Source: Eurosta solidaginis
Lineage: Eukaryota; Arthropoda; Insecta; Diptera; Tephritidae
Direction of reading: 5' to 3'
Assembly: GCF_040869045.1 (NCBI RefSeq)
Contig: NC_090319.1
Location: 282,259,693-282,323,692, forward strand
DNA: 64,000 nt
Position numbers and translations under genes: made by a program. The notes under the pieces were generated by a model. The model saw nothing but the letters and a program-made list of their open reading frames with translations. It made no database searches and was not told the origin of the DNA. Positions 44,914 to 55,977 of this stretch are shown in pieces; within the stretch, counting starts at the first letter, position 1; each line of letters opens with the position of its first letter.

Positions 44914-45390
44914 TGTTACGAATATTAGCAACACTAAGGGGTATTGCCATCTCTAAGTCGATGCTAAACAGTGATTTGTATGCACATCAATAATTCAATC
45001 ATTATGTCTACACACATGTCCATACGAGCAGCGGAGAAGCAACGCAGAAACACATGCATATATCTTATCTAAGGTGCTCCCAGGAGAGGGAATAATTTGT
45101 GCAAGTATTATGAGAAGCAATAAACATAGTTGTGGCTGGTGATTTTGTAGCTGATAACTAACTAGTAAGTTCTGGAATGGAAAAGCCTAGAAGTATGCAA
45201 CGAGGAATTCAGACGGTATAAAAAGGCGACAGTAGTGGCGCGAGAGATCAGTTTCATTTAAGCTATCAGTCAGCAGTCAGTTTGGTTATTAAGCAAGCTA
45301 GTTGCAAAGTATAAGTGTTATTGTGAAGTACTTTAATAAAGGCCATTTTTCCATTACATGCAATGTTCATTTAACAGAACTGTAAGTGAC
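44914..45390 (+). mobile_element. Probable LTR (gypsy-type), solo or partial
   Basis: The block starts TGTTACGAATATTAGC, has a core promoter and AATAAAGG at 45336, and is followed by no primer-binding site, gag or pol, so it is a solo or truncated LTR. The 3' boundary is uncertain. The family assignment rests on memory of similar LTRs in flies. Confidence 0.6.
45217..45253 (+). promoter_or_regulatory. LTR core promoter
   Basis: GGTATAAAAAGG (TATA at 45218) is followed about 31 bp later by the initiator TCAGTT (45248-45253), the standard spacing in insects. Confidence 0.7.
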
Positions 45391-45682
45391 AGTTCTAAAC
45401 CCAAGTATATGTCTATGTTAAGTATCAGTAATGGGCCCTTTAGAAGTCTGTTGAATTTTGATTTTCTATGTAAGATCTAAGTGACGTTTACATTTTGAGA
45501 TGCCATCTGTTTGTTTCCATTTCATTTTGACATTTTGTCATACAAATTGACATTTATTTAATAATAAATTTCAAGGCTGATTATGATGCCAGATTGTATG
45601 CGCCAAGTGGAGTATAGTCGTGGCTAAGTTGCCAAGTTTACGCCAAGTCAAGTCTATGTTAGTATCAGTAATGGGGGCTTTA

Positions 45683-45948
45683 CAAGCCAACCTAATAAAA
45701 CCGCACTGCGTTTTTTTAGCGCACGCAAACAACCGGCGTGTTTTGCCCAAACCCAAATAAGCATGCGTTGCGACAATGTAAAGCATGTGTGCAAACGTCA
45801 AATCTAAATGTCACGCAGAACAAAAATTGGAAATCGAGTTAGGTTTTCACGCAGCAAATCCAATTTGAGTTGCTCTCATACAAGTTGTATGTGCATGAGA
45901 CATTTTTGACAGAAAATGACTTGCGTCCGTTTATATTAGGTTGGCTTG
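45683..45948. mobile_element. Harbinger-like MITE, 266 bp
   Basis: The ends CAAGCCAACCTAATA and its complement are inverted repeats flanked by TTA on both sides (45680-45682, 45949-45951). A 3-bp TWA duplication is typical of PIF/Harbinger. No ORF. Confidence 0.75.
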
Positions 45949-45982
45949 TTAGCAGGTGCTAAGCTCACGCCCACCCCGGATC

Positions 45983-46670
45983 TTAAAGTTAAAGTTAAAG
46001 TGAATGTTAAAGATAAAGCGAAAGTTAAAGTTAAAAATAAAGTTAAAGTTTAAGTTAAAGTTAAAGTGAATGTTAAAGTTAAAGCGAAAGTTAAACTTAA
46101 AGTTAAAAATAAAGTTAAAGTTAAAGTTAAGGTTAAAGTTAAAGTTAAAGTGAATGTTAAAGTTAAAGCGAAAGTTAAAGTTGAAGTTAAAGTTAAAGTT
46201 AACGTTAAAGCGAAAGTTAAAGTTAAATTCAAAGTTAAAGTTAAAGTTAAAATCAAAGTTAAAGTTAAAGTGAATGTTAAAGTTAAAGTTAAAAATAAAG
46301 TTAAAGTTAAAGTGAAAGTTAAAGATAAAGTTAAGGTTAAAGTTAAAGTTAAAGTGAATGTTAAAGTTAAAATGAAAGTTAAATTTAAAAATAAAGTTAA
46401 AGTTAAAGTTAAAGTTAAAATGAAAGTTAAAGTTAAAGTCAAAGTCAAAGTTAAAGTTAAAGTCAAAGTTAAAGTTAAAGTTAAGGTTAAAGTTAAAGTT
46501 AAAGCTAAGGTCAAAGTTAAAGTTAAGTTTAAAGTTAAAGTTAAAGTGAATGTTAAAGTTAAATTTAAAGTTAAAGTTAAAAATAAAGTTAGAGTTAAAG
46601 TGAATGTTAAAGTTAAAGTGAAAGTTAAAGTTAAAAATAAAGTTAAAGTTAAAGTGAAAGTTAAATATTA
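45983..46670. repeat. GTTAAA hexanucleotide array, locus 2
   Basis: About 690 bp of GTTAAA units with variants (GTGAAT, GCGAAA, AATAAA) form the complement of the array at 11298-11635. It is open in frame on both strands (Val-Lys or Thr-Leu repeats of about 150-200 codons); I treat these as non-coding. Confidence 0.9.
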
Positions 46671-46679
46671 ACTTCTCAT

Positions 46680-47055
46680 TTATTCAATAAAAGTAAAAAA
46701 TTTGTTTTCTTATCGGTCACCACGCTTAAAAAGGTTAACTTGAATTAATATCAAAGACAAAACTTGAATTAATATCAAAGAAAACAAAATGTTGCATAAA
46801 TATTATAATTGCATAAGTTGATATTATGCAATAGCTTTACCGCGGCAGTCCCCGAGTGCCACACGTCCTTTTTTTGTTTGTAGGTATGTCACCATGCTGC
46901 CACCTTGTATCGTTCCGCCATGATTGTCTGTCATATAGCATTGTCATTTTATTCGCTTGACATTTCATCCTTCATACTAATCGAGCAGTTACTTCTGTGT
47001 GAAAGCAAAAAATTTACGATTTCATTAGAAGGTGAAATGAGATCATTAAGTTTCT
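46680..47055. other. No recognisable gene
   Basis: A 24-bp tandem doublet (ACTTGAATTAATATCAAAGA) lies at 46738-46785; otherwise there is nothing recognisable. The 64-codon ORF at 46905 runs into the retroelement tail. Confidence 0.4.
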
Positions 47056-47059
47056 GTGT

Positions 47060-47140
47060 GAAAACAGTACAGCACTACGTACACATTCAGTCTATGTGAC
47101 GTCTTTATTGACCAGCCAGTTCAACCTAACCTAACATGAC
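47060..47140 (+). mobile_element. Non-LTR 3' UTR fragment
   Basis: It contains CATTCAGTCTATGTGACGTC, then TTTATTGACCAGCCAGTTCA and ACCTAACCTAAC, the 3' end also seen near 1500, 5505 and 55640. Confidence 0.7.
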
Positions 47141-47379
47141 CAAACCTAATTTGGTTAGATTATACCGGTCTTTCCCATTTTTAGATTTTCAGCAGCAAAT
47201 TTATACTCTTAAGTTTCGTTAGCAAGACAGAAATGTATACAAGGTTTTATTATTAGATTTTAAATTTTTTTGATTTCGTTTTAAACCCAGATATGTTTAC
47301 AAGTTTCTGTTTTTAAGTTTTTTTGTGTCTGGTTTCAACTCATTTTGAGATTGCAGACATGTTGTTCAACTAAGTTTAA

Positions 47380-47645
47380 AATTTAATACCAATAAAATTA
47401 GAAAACAGAGGTTTTTAATTTAGGTAAAAAGGGTTTGAAAAATTGCTTAAGCCGATGATTGATTCAAAATTTAGTCTCAAATTTCTAACAGTGCAGTAAA
47501 ATGTATAGTTTAAACCAAATAAAATTTAACAACGCAGTAGTAAATCGAGTGGTTTACAATTTAGTAAAAAAAATATAAAAATGCTTAAACTGATGAATTC
47601 TTTAAAACTTGGGCTCAAATTTTTAATAGTGCAGTGCAGTAACGT
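47380..47645. repeat. Diverged direct repeat, about 138 bp apart
   Basis: Blocks around 47439-47505 and 47577-47645 share AAATTGCTTAA(G/A)C(C/T)GATGA, CTCAAATTT and AGTGCAGTA motifs in the same order. They look like two old tandem units. Confidence 0.5.
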
Positions 47646-47649
47646 TTGA

Positions 47650-49460
47650 CCCATTCTTTTATATAAAGACGCGAATTTCTATACGAAACGATATGAAATA
47701 AAATTGATACCTTTTTCGTTCTTTACTGATATTTTCTTTCGATACTTTTATAGAGAACGAGAATTCGAACGTTAGTATCGTATCAATTGGAAGGCACAAA
47801 TATTTCGCAGCTTGAAAAAAAAGTCGACTGATGAGTGGAATATCACCTCATATCGATATCCGTTTCGAAAACGCTCGTTCTTAGAATATCTTTCAAAAAC
47901 GTTAATATGTATAGAGTTTTTGCCTACATACATGGCGTTTCTGAACGAATTCTGATGCCGAGGCCTGTAGCGCGATTCACTAACGTTTTTAGCAACATTC
48001 TACATTCTATAGCCGCAATTTAACAATTCTGCTATTCACTAATTTTTGCCAACCCCAAAACTCGACAAAATAAGCCCAGCTGTTATAGCCATTCATTTAA
48101 ATAATTGGCAATTATCGTGGTCTTTGTTGATTTGGTTAAGCTGTCGAGAAAGTTGTTAAAATTTATTTACTATCTTTAATACCCTGTTATTTATATTTTG
48201 AAATTTAATTTGTAATTTTTTTTTAGAAAATGGCATTTGAGTACGTTGCGTATAGTTTGTCCTGGCGGCCAACTGCCTTGGTGGACCTTGCTGGTCGACG
48301 CCATACTGAAAAGATATAAAGTGGGCAATAAATGTTCAAATGATATAAGGAATACTTAACATTGCACAAAATTTTTAGCGCGAAGAAATGAGTTCTTCTT
48401 TTTTACCAAAGTCCTCTTTAACATTTTATTTGTATGGAAATTCCATCACTGTTATTAGCAAAGCGTTGGAAATATTTCAGCAAACACCACACTCTCTGTT
48501 TTTCTCTGAGTGAATATATTTTGAATAGATACCCCCGTTATCGTTCGCGTTGTAAAAATATGGCACAACAAACATAAATCTACGCATTCAGCTGGTGTAA
48601 ACTTGTGGAGAAATTGCGTCAGATATTGGCACCACATGGTGTTAAAAGAGAGTGTTAAAGAGAGTATACAAAAGCGTGCAACATCTTTGATAACCTAATA
48701 CTAGTATTTTGAAAAAGTACTTTATGGCATATAAATAGTGCGGAGGTACATAAAAATGTAGCACTTATCAACGAATTATGTATGTGATCTTTTGCATAAA
48801 GGATATATGACACTACTTTATTTTTGCTTGGATTCCAAGCTAAAAAACTGACGAAACTTTATCGGAACTTCAAAACACAAAAACAATTTCTATCATGAAA
48901 AAGCGAGACCACTATTCCCCCAAAATTAATGAGTTTGACATGTTTTTTTTATGTTTTACATTTTATTTTTCCATTAACACTTTTAACAATAAAAATAATG
49001 CAAATAACACGCGAAAACTATTTCGGTGTCTAATGGTTCACTTTTTTCACAAGAAAATTGATTTTAATTGTGTTTTTATGCACCAAATTTTCAAACTAAA
49101 AACAAAATTTTCATGTGTCAGAAAAAAATAAAGAAAAAACGGCCGAATGTCCAAAAAACCTATTTCCATTTTTGTTTTCTTTATTGATGGCGTATTTATA
49201 AAATAATACAGAGGTTTTCTCGAAAATATACATTTTGTGTGATAATATAGCTTAACGTTGTAAGTCATATTTGCTTACTACGCTGTCAACTGTGTTAGTT
49301 ACATATATCAAATTCGCATTTAGAATAATTTATAAATAAGTATACGTGGTTTATACAAGTTTTTTAATTTACCTATAAAAGTTAAGTTTGATTTCACGTA
49401 AGTATGTATTGAGTTCCTATCTGTTAAAGTGATAAACAAATTTTACTGTTAATGTTTTAT
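47650..49460. other. No recognisable gene
   Basis: AT-rich sequence. A short MAFEYVAYSLSWRP frame at 48231 after a polypyrimidine-AG is not enough to call an exon. Other ORFs of 60-78 codons are unrecognised. Confidence 0.35.
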
Positions 49461-49468
49461 TATATGGT

Positions 49469-49735
49469 TTACAGATCAAAATTAACTTGCATCTTGAAGT
49501 CGATCATATTTACACATATCTTAACATTGGCAGGCAGAGTATTAAACAATCTTACACCATAACTACGTATAGAATTTGTGCTTCTTTGCGTTCGGAGATA
49601 GCAACTCCTTATATTCAAAGTATTTCTGAATTGATATGTTGGATTATCTGTGAAGTTTAGGTCAAGATTATGTTTAATTAGATTATTTTTGATTTTGAAA
49701 ACAAAGAGCATAATGTCAAAATCATACCGCACCAG
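49469..49735 (-). pseudogene. CR1-like carboxyl-terminal fragment
   Basis: The minus-strand frame with YQFRNTLNIRSCYLRTQRS and SYGVRLFNTLPANVK is the typical end of a CR1-group ORF2 (TR-x-S, then G-x-x-x-F-N-x-L-P). The RT is absent. The region 49750-50480 shows nothing recognisable. Confidence 0.7.
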
Positions 49736-50484
49736 AGGTTGAAAGTCAAGTCAGATTAAAAATAGAGCAGCAATCAGTTGAAATCCGGCCATTACTTTTG
49801 TGGTTCCGCCATGCTGCATCCCTACCACCCCTATCTCACTATAACGCCTTTATTAGAAATTATTAGATTTAGTCAGTTTAAAGTACATCTGATTGCTGTC
49901 CGTACTTATATTATATACACCCTTTACTACTATCGATATACAATGGAAAGCCACTTTTAAAATTCTCATTCATTCATACGCAATCTCTTATATAGCAAAC
50001 TCTTTGACGACTTCTCTTTTGGTAGCGCATCTTTTTGCACAAATTTATGAACACTACCACATGTACATATATAAGTACGTTTCTAGTAAATACATAAACA
50101 ATATTAAAAACAAACCCAGTCATAAACGAAATAGTGATAGAATGTTGAAGCAATGCATGAATTCAGGTATGAAATATATTTCAATGAGCTATGATACAAG
50201 TTACCCCGTTTTTATTAGCGAAGTAGTAGAAAAGAGGTTTTAGTAATTTTAGGATTGAAGTTACATATGTAGAATAAAGGGTAATAAAAACCTCGAAGAT
50301 AGTCATGATATGTTACCATGTCACAAGGCGCTGAGTTTAGACCGGTTAGCACGGAATGTGCTTTTGTTTGCTAAGCGTGTTACAGAGCAGCTCTTATATA
50401 CTTATTATAGCTCTTAATTACTTATGATCGGAGCTCATCTACAGATCCTACAACCTAAAACTAACAAAGTTACTCTTATCATTA

Positions 50485-50870
50485 AAACGAGAGACCTGTA
50501 GGCTCATGACGGGTATTCTTACTGGGAATTCCCTTCTGGTGGCACATGATTTTAGGCTAGGCGTAGTCACAGTGATAGCATATGTAGGAAGTGAGGGTTG
50601 CTCGTGCCTTGCGCTCGCCAGACTCCAGCTATTAGGAGTGGTACAGCTATCAGATCTATAAGCAGCAAGCAGCTAAGATCCTAGAAAGCTTCTAGTGTTT
50701 CCCAAGAAGACGAAATTATTTTATAACATAGAAACTGGTTTTTGATTGGTTTTTCAGTTTGGTCACAACAAAAACTTCTGCTAACACTGTGGACTCATTC
50801 AGTCCTTACAGTCCTTACAGTCCTTACGGACCAGCCAATTAAACTTAACCTAACGTCAATACCAAGATTA
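50485..50870 (+). pseudogene. Non-LTR carboxyl tail and 3' UTR
   Basis: The frame reads RLMTGILTGNSLLVAHDFRL with GVVTVI, then CLALARLQLLGV and PRKLLVFPKKTKLFYNIETG. The 3' UTR has CATTCAGTCCTTACAG with a threefold CAGTCCTTA repeat and TTAACCTAACG. It belongs to the same family as the fragments at 166-1555 and 55628-55930. Confidence 0.78.
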
Positions 50871-50879
50871 CAATTGCGA

Positions 50880-51295
50880 ATGAGAAATTAAAAATACGCC
50901 AAAGCGTGTATTGTGTATTATATGGCGCCTTAGACTTAAAATGAATTATCCTCGAGAATTTACTAGAAACTTTAAACCTCGCTGCGTATACTTCGGGGGA
51001 GGGAGTTATCAGTAATATAAAAGGGCCAAGGTTGGACATTGAATGGGTTAGGATAGGCTGAAATATATTGTAATGAATTTGATGCACTACAATGCAATGA
51101 AAAGCACTTTTATCGTCTGGCAGTGCTACTGTATCCTCCCCAGATTGATTCTTGACTACTCTGTATCACCAGCGTATCACATTCTCAAATACTTTTTGCA
51201 TGCATCGCAATATCTTTTTTACGTTTTATTGTTTTCTTTATTTGTCTAGTGCTAACGTTTATGTGGTTATTGGGATTGCTGTAAAAACATGGAAT
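50880..51295. other. No recognisable gene
   Basis: The 80-codon minus-strand ORF (50845-51087) is not recognised; otherwise nothing. Confidence 0.35.
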
Positions 51296-51299
51296 TTTA

Positions 51300-51655
51300 A
51301 AAAATAAATAAATGTAAGGCGCGATAACCTCCGAAGAGGTTTTAGGCCGAGCTTCTCTTCCTATTTGCGTCGTGCTCCTTGTTTTAATTTTTCCTACAAA
51401 TTGGCGGGACGGGACCTACTTCTTTTATGCCGACTCTGAGTGGCATCTGCGAGGCAGATGAGTTTCCACTGAGAGCTTTTCATTGCAGAAATACACTCGG
51501 AGTGCTTGCCAAAGACTGCCGAGGGGCGAACCCCGCTTAGAAAAGTTGTCTTCTAATTGAAAAACCTTTTTTCTAAAATTTTTGTGTTGCTGTGCCCGGG
51601 GTATGAACCCAGGGCATTCGGCGGAGCACGCTATCATCACACCACGGTGGCCGCC
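51300..51655 (-). mobile_element. tRNA-derived SINE, full-length copy
   Basis: On the minus strand the head contains an A-box-like TGGTGTGATGATAGCG and a B-box GGGTTCATACCCC inside a 5-bp T-arm-like stem (CTGGG/CCCGG). The body carries CACTCGGAGTG, TCTGCCTCGCAGATGCC-type and CGGCCTAAAACCTCTTCGGA blocks and ends with AATAAATAAATG-type sequence complement near 51305. Length is about 355 bp with no ORF. It serves as the reference for copies at 5.8, 17.5, 26.2 and 40.2 kb. Confidence 0.88.
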
Positions 51656-51879
51656 AAATGAATGGAATTTTGGTGAACGTAAAAAAAATTCAGTAAAGTC
51701 TATGCAAAATATATATGCATTGTATCATTTACTTATTGATATCCCAACAAAAAAGTAGGCCCAGCTTTTCCCCTACTTTTTTTCAAAATTTTATGCGAGT
51801 CTTCTTAAATGTGCTGACTACTTCTGATTTTGTGTTCGGGCGAAGTTAATTCAAATAGGCATCGATTTTTGGTGCCAGC

Positions 51880-52130
51880 TAGATTGAGTTGGGTTCCACA
51901 ATACAAAGATTCTCAAAATCTATCGTTTTTAGATAGAATTTCTTTACGAGAAAGGCTGAAATCCAAAACGAACGAGCTGATTGTACACTATCAGTGCGAC
52001 TACATACCAGGTAAATCCACTATTGACCAGAACTTTACGATACGTTAGATTCTGAAGATTGCTCAAAAATTATTTCTATCGTCACGCGTATTTGGAACCA
52101 AAGGATTGGATTGACTTTTAGTAACGATAA
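51880..52130 (+). pseudogene. RT fragment of a non-LTR element
   Basis: The frame RISLRERLKSKTNELIVHYQ followed by CDYIPGKSTIDQNFTIR resembles the RT block before motif A (YQCGF-x-PGKSTIDQIF). A stop follows and motif A is not found. Confidence 0.7.
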
Positions 52131-52199
52131 TATTTTATAAAAATTACAAAATGCTGCCTTTTTACTGGAAGCCAATATTCTTTTGAGGCATGAAATGTA

Positions 52200-52920
52200 A
52201 TTGAGGGGATGTGTGGAATGTGGTATGTGCGGTATAAATCAAGAATCAACCTTTTGAGAAAAGTGAAAAAAACTTAACAATTCAGGTAAAAATAAATTTA
52301 TAATTATCATACTTGGTAGGATTTTAGATAGTATGATTCATTGATAAGAAAAAGTAACAAACTTTATATATACATAATTTTATTAGAAAATGGATGATTT
52401 CTTGTTTTTTTTTTTTTTTTGAGTTATTCCATAGATCGAATATAAAATATTTTGATTAAGATACTTTATTAAACAAAATAGTAGATACATTAATGACCAT
52501 TGTTAAATACATTATATTCTATTATTTAGATGTGCTATAACTATTTGTTATTTCCTTTTGTTATTTTTAGCAATCTTTTTTTACTACTTTTATCATTTCT
52601 AAACTTTTTCTATTTTTAACAATGGAGTTCTCTGTCTGCTTAGTCGTTTTTGAAACCACTTCAATTCTTTTATTTTTCAGTTCATTCTGGTCTACGACAT
52701 TGAATATATTTTCATACCATTTCTATGCTTCACTACTGCAAAATTGTATTAGAGAGTTATACCGTTTTTCCATAAATGAAGCTAATATCTTTGTTAAATA
52801 TCACTAATATTTTCTAAGATTAATATGGTATGTGTATGTAATCGTGCTCTTTTTATTTAGTTGATTTATGGAAAAACGGTGTAACTCGACTTATACCATT
52901 ATACCACACATCCCCTCAAT
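52200..52920. mobile_element. TA-flanked inverted-repeat element, 721 bp
   Basis: The ends ATTGAGGGGATGTGTGG and its complement are 17-bp inverted repeats flanked by TA on both sides (52198-52199, 52921-52922). A second inverted pair, AGTTATACCGTTTTTCCATA (from 52754) and its complement (to 52887), forms an internal hairpin. The TA duplication suggests a Tc1/mariner-type non-autonomous element. The small ORFs inside are not recognised. Confidence 0.75.
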
Positions 52921-53100
52921 TAATCTTTAAATGGAAAGTGTCAGGAGTTTTCAAACCAAAATATACAAAAACACAGAAAGAAAAAACACTCGATTACGGA
53001 AGTACTAGTTGTTACTCGTATCGGAACAACACTATTTATGATTCAATCTTTTAATGATCTCAGAATTAGTACTAACTCAAAAAATACGGGTTTTTAGCTC

Positions 53101-53831
53101 AGTCTAGTGGTGTCTCAACTCGCTGTTTGGCAAATGCGCGCTCTTGATATACCCATAAAACGCAACAGCGTCAAGTATAGTCACTACTTGGCCATCAATT
53201 CGAACATACGTGGCGGCGAATTGTCGTCGATAACACAACAAAGCAGCGCAAAAAAATTCGTTCGGTGGCAAAATCGAAAGATTTATGCGCGTAAATTTTT
53301 ATTATTTTTTTTTTCATTCATATAAACAACAAGTTTATTAAGGCGCTAGTGAAGTAAAAGAACGTGCGAAAGTTAGTGAATACTTAAGTGAGATTAAATT
53401 AAAGAAGGAATGCAAAATAAGTTTACTGACGCAAAATACATATATATGAATAAGTTCATGAAATCTAGTCAAATTAAGAATAAAAAAGCAAGAAGCATAC
53501 CTATGTTGAAATGTTAATGGATAAGGAAACACAGAAAGAAATAGTGCGCACAAGCAAAACAACAATACAAGAAAGAAAAGAAATTGCAATATAAAAACAA
53601 ACGAAAATAGTGAAGAGTTCGATTGAAGAAAAAGGAAGACATAAATTGAAAAAATTTATAAAATAAAAATGCCTACATCTAATTAAATCCTAAACAACCT
53701 AACCAACATTAAAAGTAATAACAACAAACAAAACTACGCACAAACATACATCATGCTATCCATTTACAAGTGAAAAGAGGGCTAAATATCTACTACTAGT
53801 ACTACATCATAAAAATAAAATAAAGTAATTG
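53101..53831 (+). other. Candidate non-coding first exon (5' UTR)
   Basis: An initiator-like TCAGTC at 53099-53104 is followed by about 730 bp without transposon similarity. The sequence becomes A-rich and T-poor on the plus strand (GTGAAGTAAAAGAACGTGCG, AAAACAACAATACAAGAAAG), as in long fly 5' leaders. It ends at a strong splice donor G|GTAAGTAAA (intron from 53832). The ORFs inside are short. No coding exon follows recognisably before the repeats, so assignment to a gene is open. Confidence 0.4.
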
Positions 53832-54228
53832 GTAAGTAAAAACACGATACATATTTTAATTTAAAACAATGGAAACCTCCTCAAAAAATATTCAACTGAT
53901 AAAGAGTAAAATTAAGCGAAAGTAATGCAATAAATTGTTCAATATTTTTGACAATGAGTCAAATATTGTCACAACAACAACATTTATTAATTTGATTTTT
54001 TAGGCACAAATTGCATATAAATTTATATTACCTCGCTTGATAAACATGTGTCATCAGAAAATTACGTTCATTTTTTGCTCTCAGTATCCTGTTGTGCGTA
54101 TGTAATATATTCTCGATGTATATTAGACTGTTTCATAAAAAAAAAATTATGTCTTCCAAATTTTAAAAATTATTGCCCCTATTACCGTTTACAACTCAAC
54201 TCTGTTTCAGTTGAAATTTTGGAAACAA

Positions 54229-54672
54229 GGTAAAGTTTTACAAGACGATTCACCATCTAATCTTTAAAAAAATGTCCAAAGTTGGTATCAAAAGACACGT
54301 TTCGACCTCCGTTTTTAGAATCCGAAAGCAAAAATTAAATATTTCATTTCTGTCATATAATTTCGTTTCAAATTTTCATGTGGTTGTTGTATTTTGCCAG
54401 ATTGTTTGTACACATCAATGCACAAAGGTGTTGGACCCAGCCAGGGTGATTTTTACAAATGGGTTTTTGTAAATATTGCAAAAAAAAACTATGGATCGGG
54501 CCTCATATTTCGGGACCCTCTTGGGTTTTTGTAAATATCTTTCGATAGATATCAAATGTTTAATTTCCGCTTTCAATTTTTTAAAACGGATGTCGAATCT
54601 TGTCTTTTGATGCCACCTTTAATACTTTTTGAAAAAAAAATTAGATCAGGCACATTCTTGTAAAACGTTGCC
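54229..54672. mobile_element. Foldback MITE, copy 2
   Basis: It belongs to the same family as 40322-40825, in inverted interior orientation: ends GGTAAAGTTTTACAAGACG and its complement, GTATCAAAAGACACGTTTCG block, GTGTTGGACCCAGCC block. The 8-bp flanks are a poor match (GGAAACAA/AGAAAAAA). Confidence 0.8.
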
Positions 54673-54769
54673 AGAAAAAACTTTAAAAAAATGGAAAGCG
54701 AGTAATTAAACCTTTTTTAAATTCATTTAAACAATCTTTGTAATCAGCAATTTTGTACACATTTATAGA

Positions 54770-54960
54770 AGAAACAAGTTTTCAACCAAAGATTACATTG
54801 AACATCTTTTTGACATTCTGGAGCGACATCCCGAAGTTGGACGAGGCTGGCCGCAGTTTGGATGCAGCCAAAAGAGGTGAAATTATGCGAGTGAGCCATC
54901 GATACTACCCACTACTCCTGGGAATCCTGTTTTAAAGTAAAATGCGATTTTTAATGTTTG
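54770..54960 (+). pseudogene. Myb/SANT-like DNA-binding remnant
   Basis: In one plus frame the sequence reads DYIEHLFDILERHPEVGRG, the start of the Myb/SANT-like domain that Harbinger second proteins share with zeste/Adf-1-type factors. In a shifted frame a W-x-x-x-F-K end (WESCFK) follows. Frameshift and stop break it. Confidence 0.5.
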
Positions 54961-55627
54961 GATTTTAATCCACTTCGCAAAAATATCCTCCTCAATAATA
55001 TCTAAAACCAGTCAAAGACGAAAATCATTTCCACAGCATTTTTGATAGCTGCCATCAGCAAGGAATCGGAGTGTAGTGTATAATTTTAAAATAGGGGTAC
55101 AGGTTTCCCTCAAACGCGTTTGCGGAAATGGTCCTTAATTTTGTTTAGTAATGAGCAAAATGCTTGCTTTCAAATCTGCAAAATAACTTCATTAGAAGCT
55201 AACCATTTGTCACTTAAACGTTTTCTTACTCGGTAGTTCCAAGGGATTGGAATGATCACGCGAATGTTTTCCGTATTCGCGACGTGTCAATCACCAACAT
55301 TTTCGCCGTTTAAAATACATCTCAGATAATACCCGTTTTGCTTTTAATAACAAAATCACTTTTGCAAATGCTTAAATTTCCTCCAAAAATTGATCAGCTG
55401 TTCATTTATCTGTAAAATCATCACTTTTTTAGGTTGGCAACATCAATTCAACTTCAACTGAAATAAGTTGTAATTCATAATACCAAACAGGAGTTAAGTT
55501 GTCTTAAAGTTGAGTTGTTTTAATTACAACCCAACTAAGTTGCGTTGTAAAGGGTAATAGCGGCATATACCATTTATTATAAATTGTTGAGATAAGTAAA
55601 TTTTGTCAATAGTTCTCGCATGTTAAC

Positions 55628-55930
55628 TAGGTTAGGTTAGGTTGAACTGACCGGTCAATAAAGACCTCAAATAGACTGAATGTGTACATAGTGTTACCGG
55701 CATTTGGTTGACGACCAAACGCAAGAACCCCAACCAGGTGTTCCAGGACCTATGTTATAGAATAACTCCGTTGTCTGGGCAAGTACTAGAAGTTTTCTAG
55801 GACCTAGCTTAATGGCTGCCTCGATTTCTGGCAACTCTTCCGCCCCTAATAGCTGTAGCCTTTACCTGGCGAGCGCATAACACGAACATAGAACGTGTTC
55901 AATTGTTTCTTCCTGCAGTTCGCACTTTCT
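55628..55930 (-). pseudogene. Non-LTR carboxyl tail and 3' UTR
   Basis: Minus-strand reading gives CELQEETIEHVLCSCYALAR, then RLQLLGAEELPEIEAAIKL, PRKLLVLAQTTELFYNIGPG, then 3' UTR with CATTCAGTCTATTTGAGGTC and the CCTAACCTAA end at 55628. It is the best-preserved copy of this tail in the window. Confidence 0.82.
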
Positions 55931-55977
55931 AAACACTCAGAGCAAAAATCGTTCTAAAGCGAAAGAAACAAGTTCAA

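Larger units (their letters stand above)
54174..55565. mobile_element. Harbinger-like element with Myb/SANT remnant
   Basis: The ends TGCCCCTATTACCGTTTACA and the inverted right end (complement TGCCGCTATTACCCTTTACA) share about 26 of 30 bp, with a TAT duplication on both sides. A Myb/SANT-like remnant lies at 54770-54960, and a foldback element is inserted at 54229-54672. The 3-bp duplication plus a Myb/SANT protein suggest PIF/Harbinger; no DDE transposase is seen. Confidence 0.65.

Noticed and set aside
46050..46671. ORFs of 154 and 201 codons on opposite strands
   Set aside because: They are the by-product of a hexanucleotide array whose unit length is a multiple of three; the peptides are only Thr-Leu or Val-Lys repeats.
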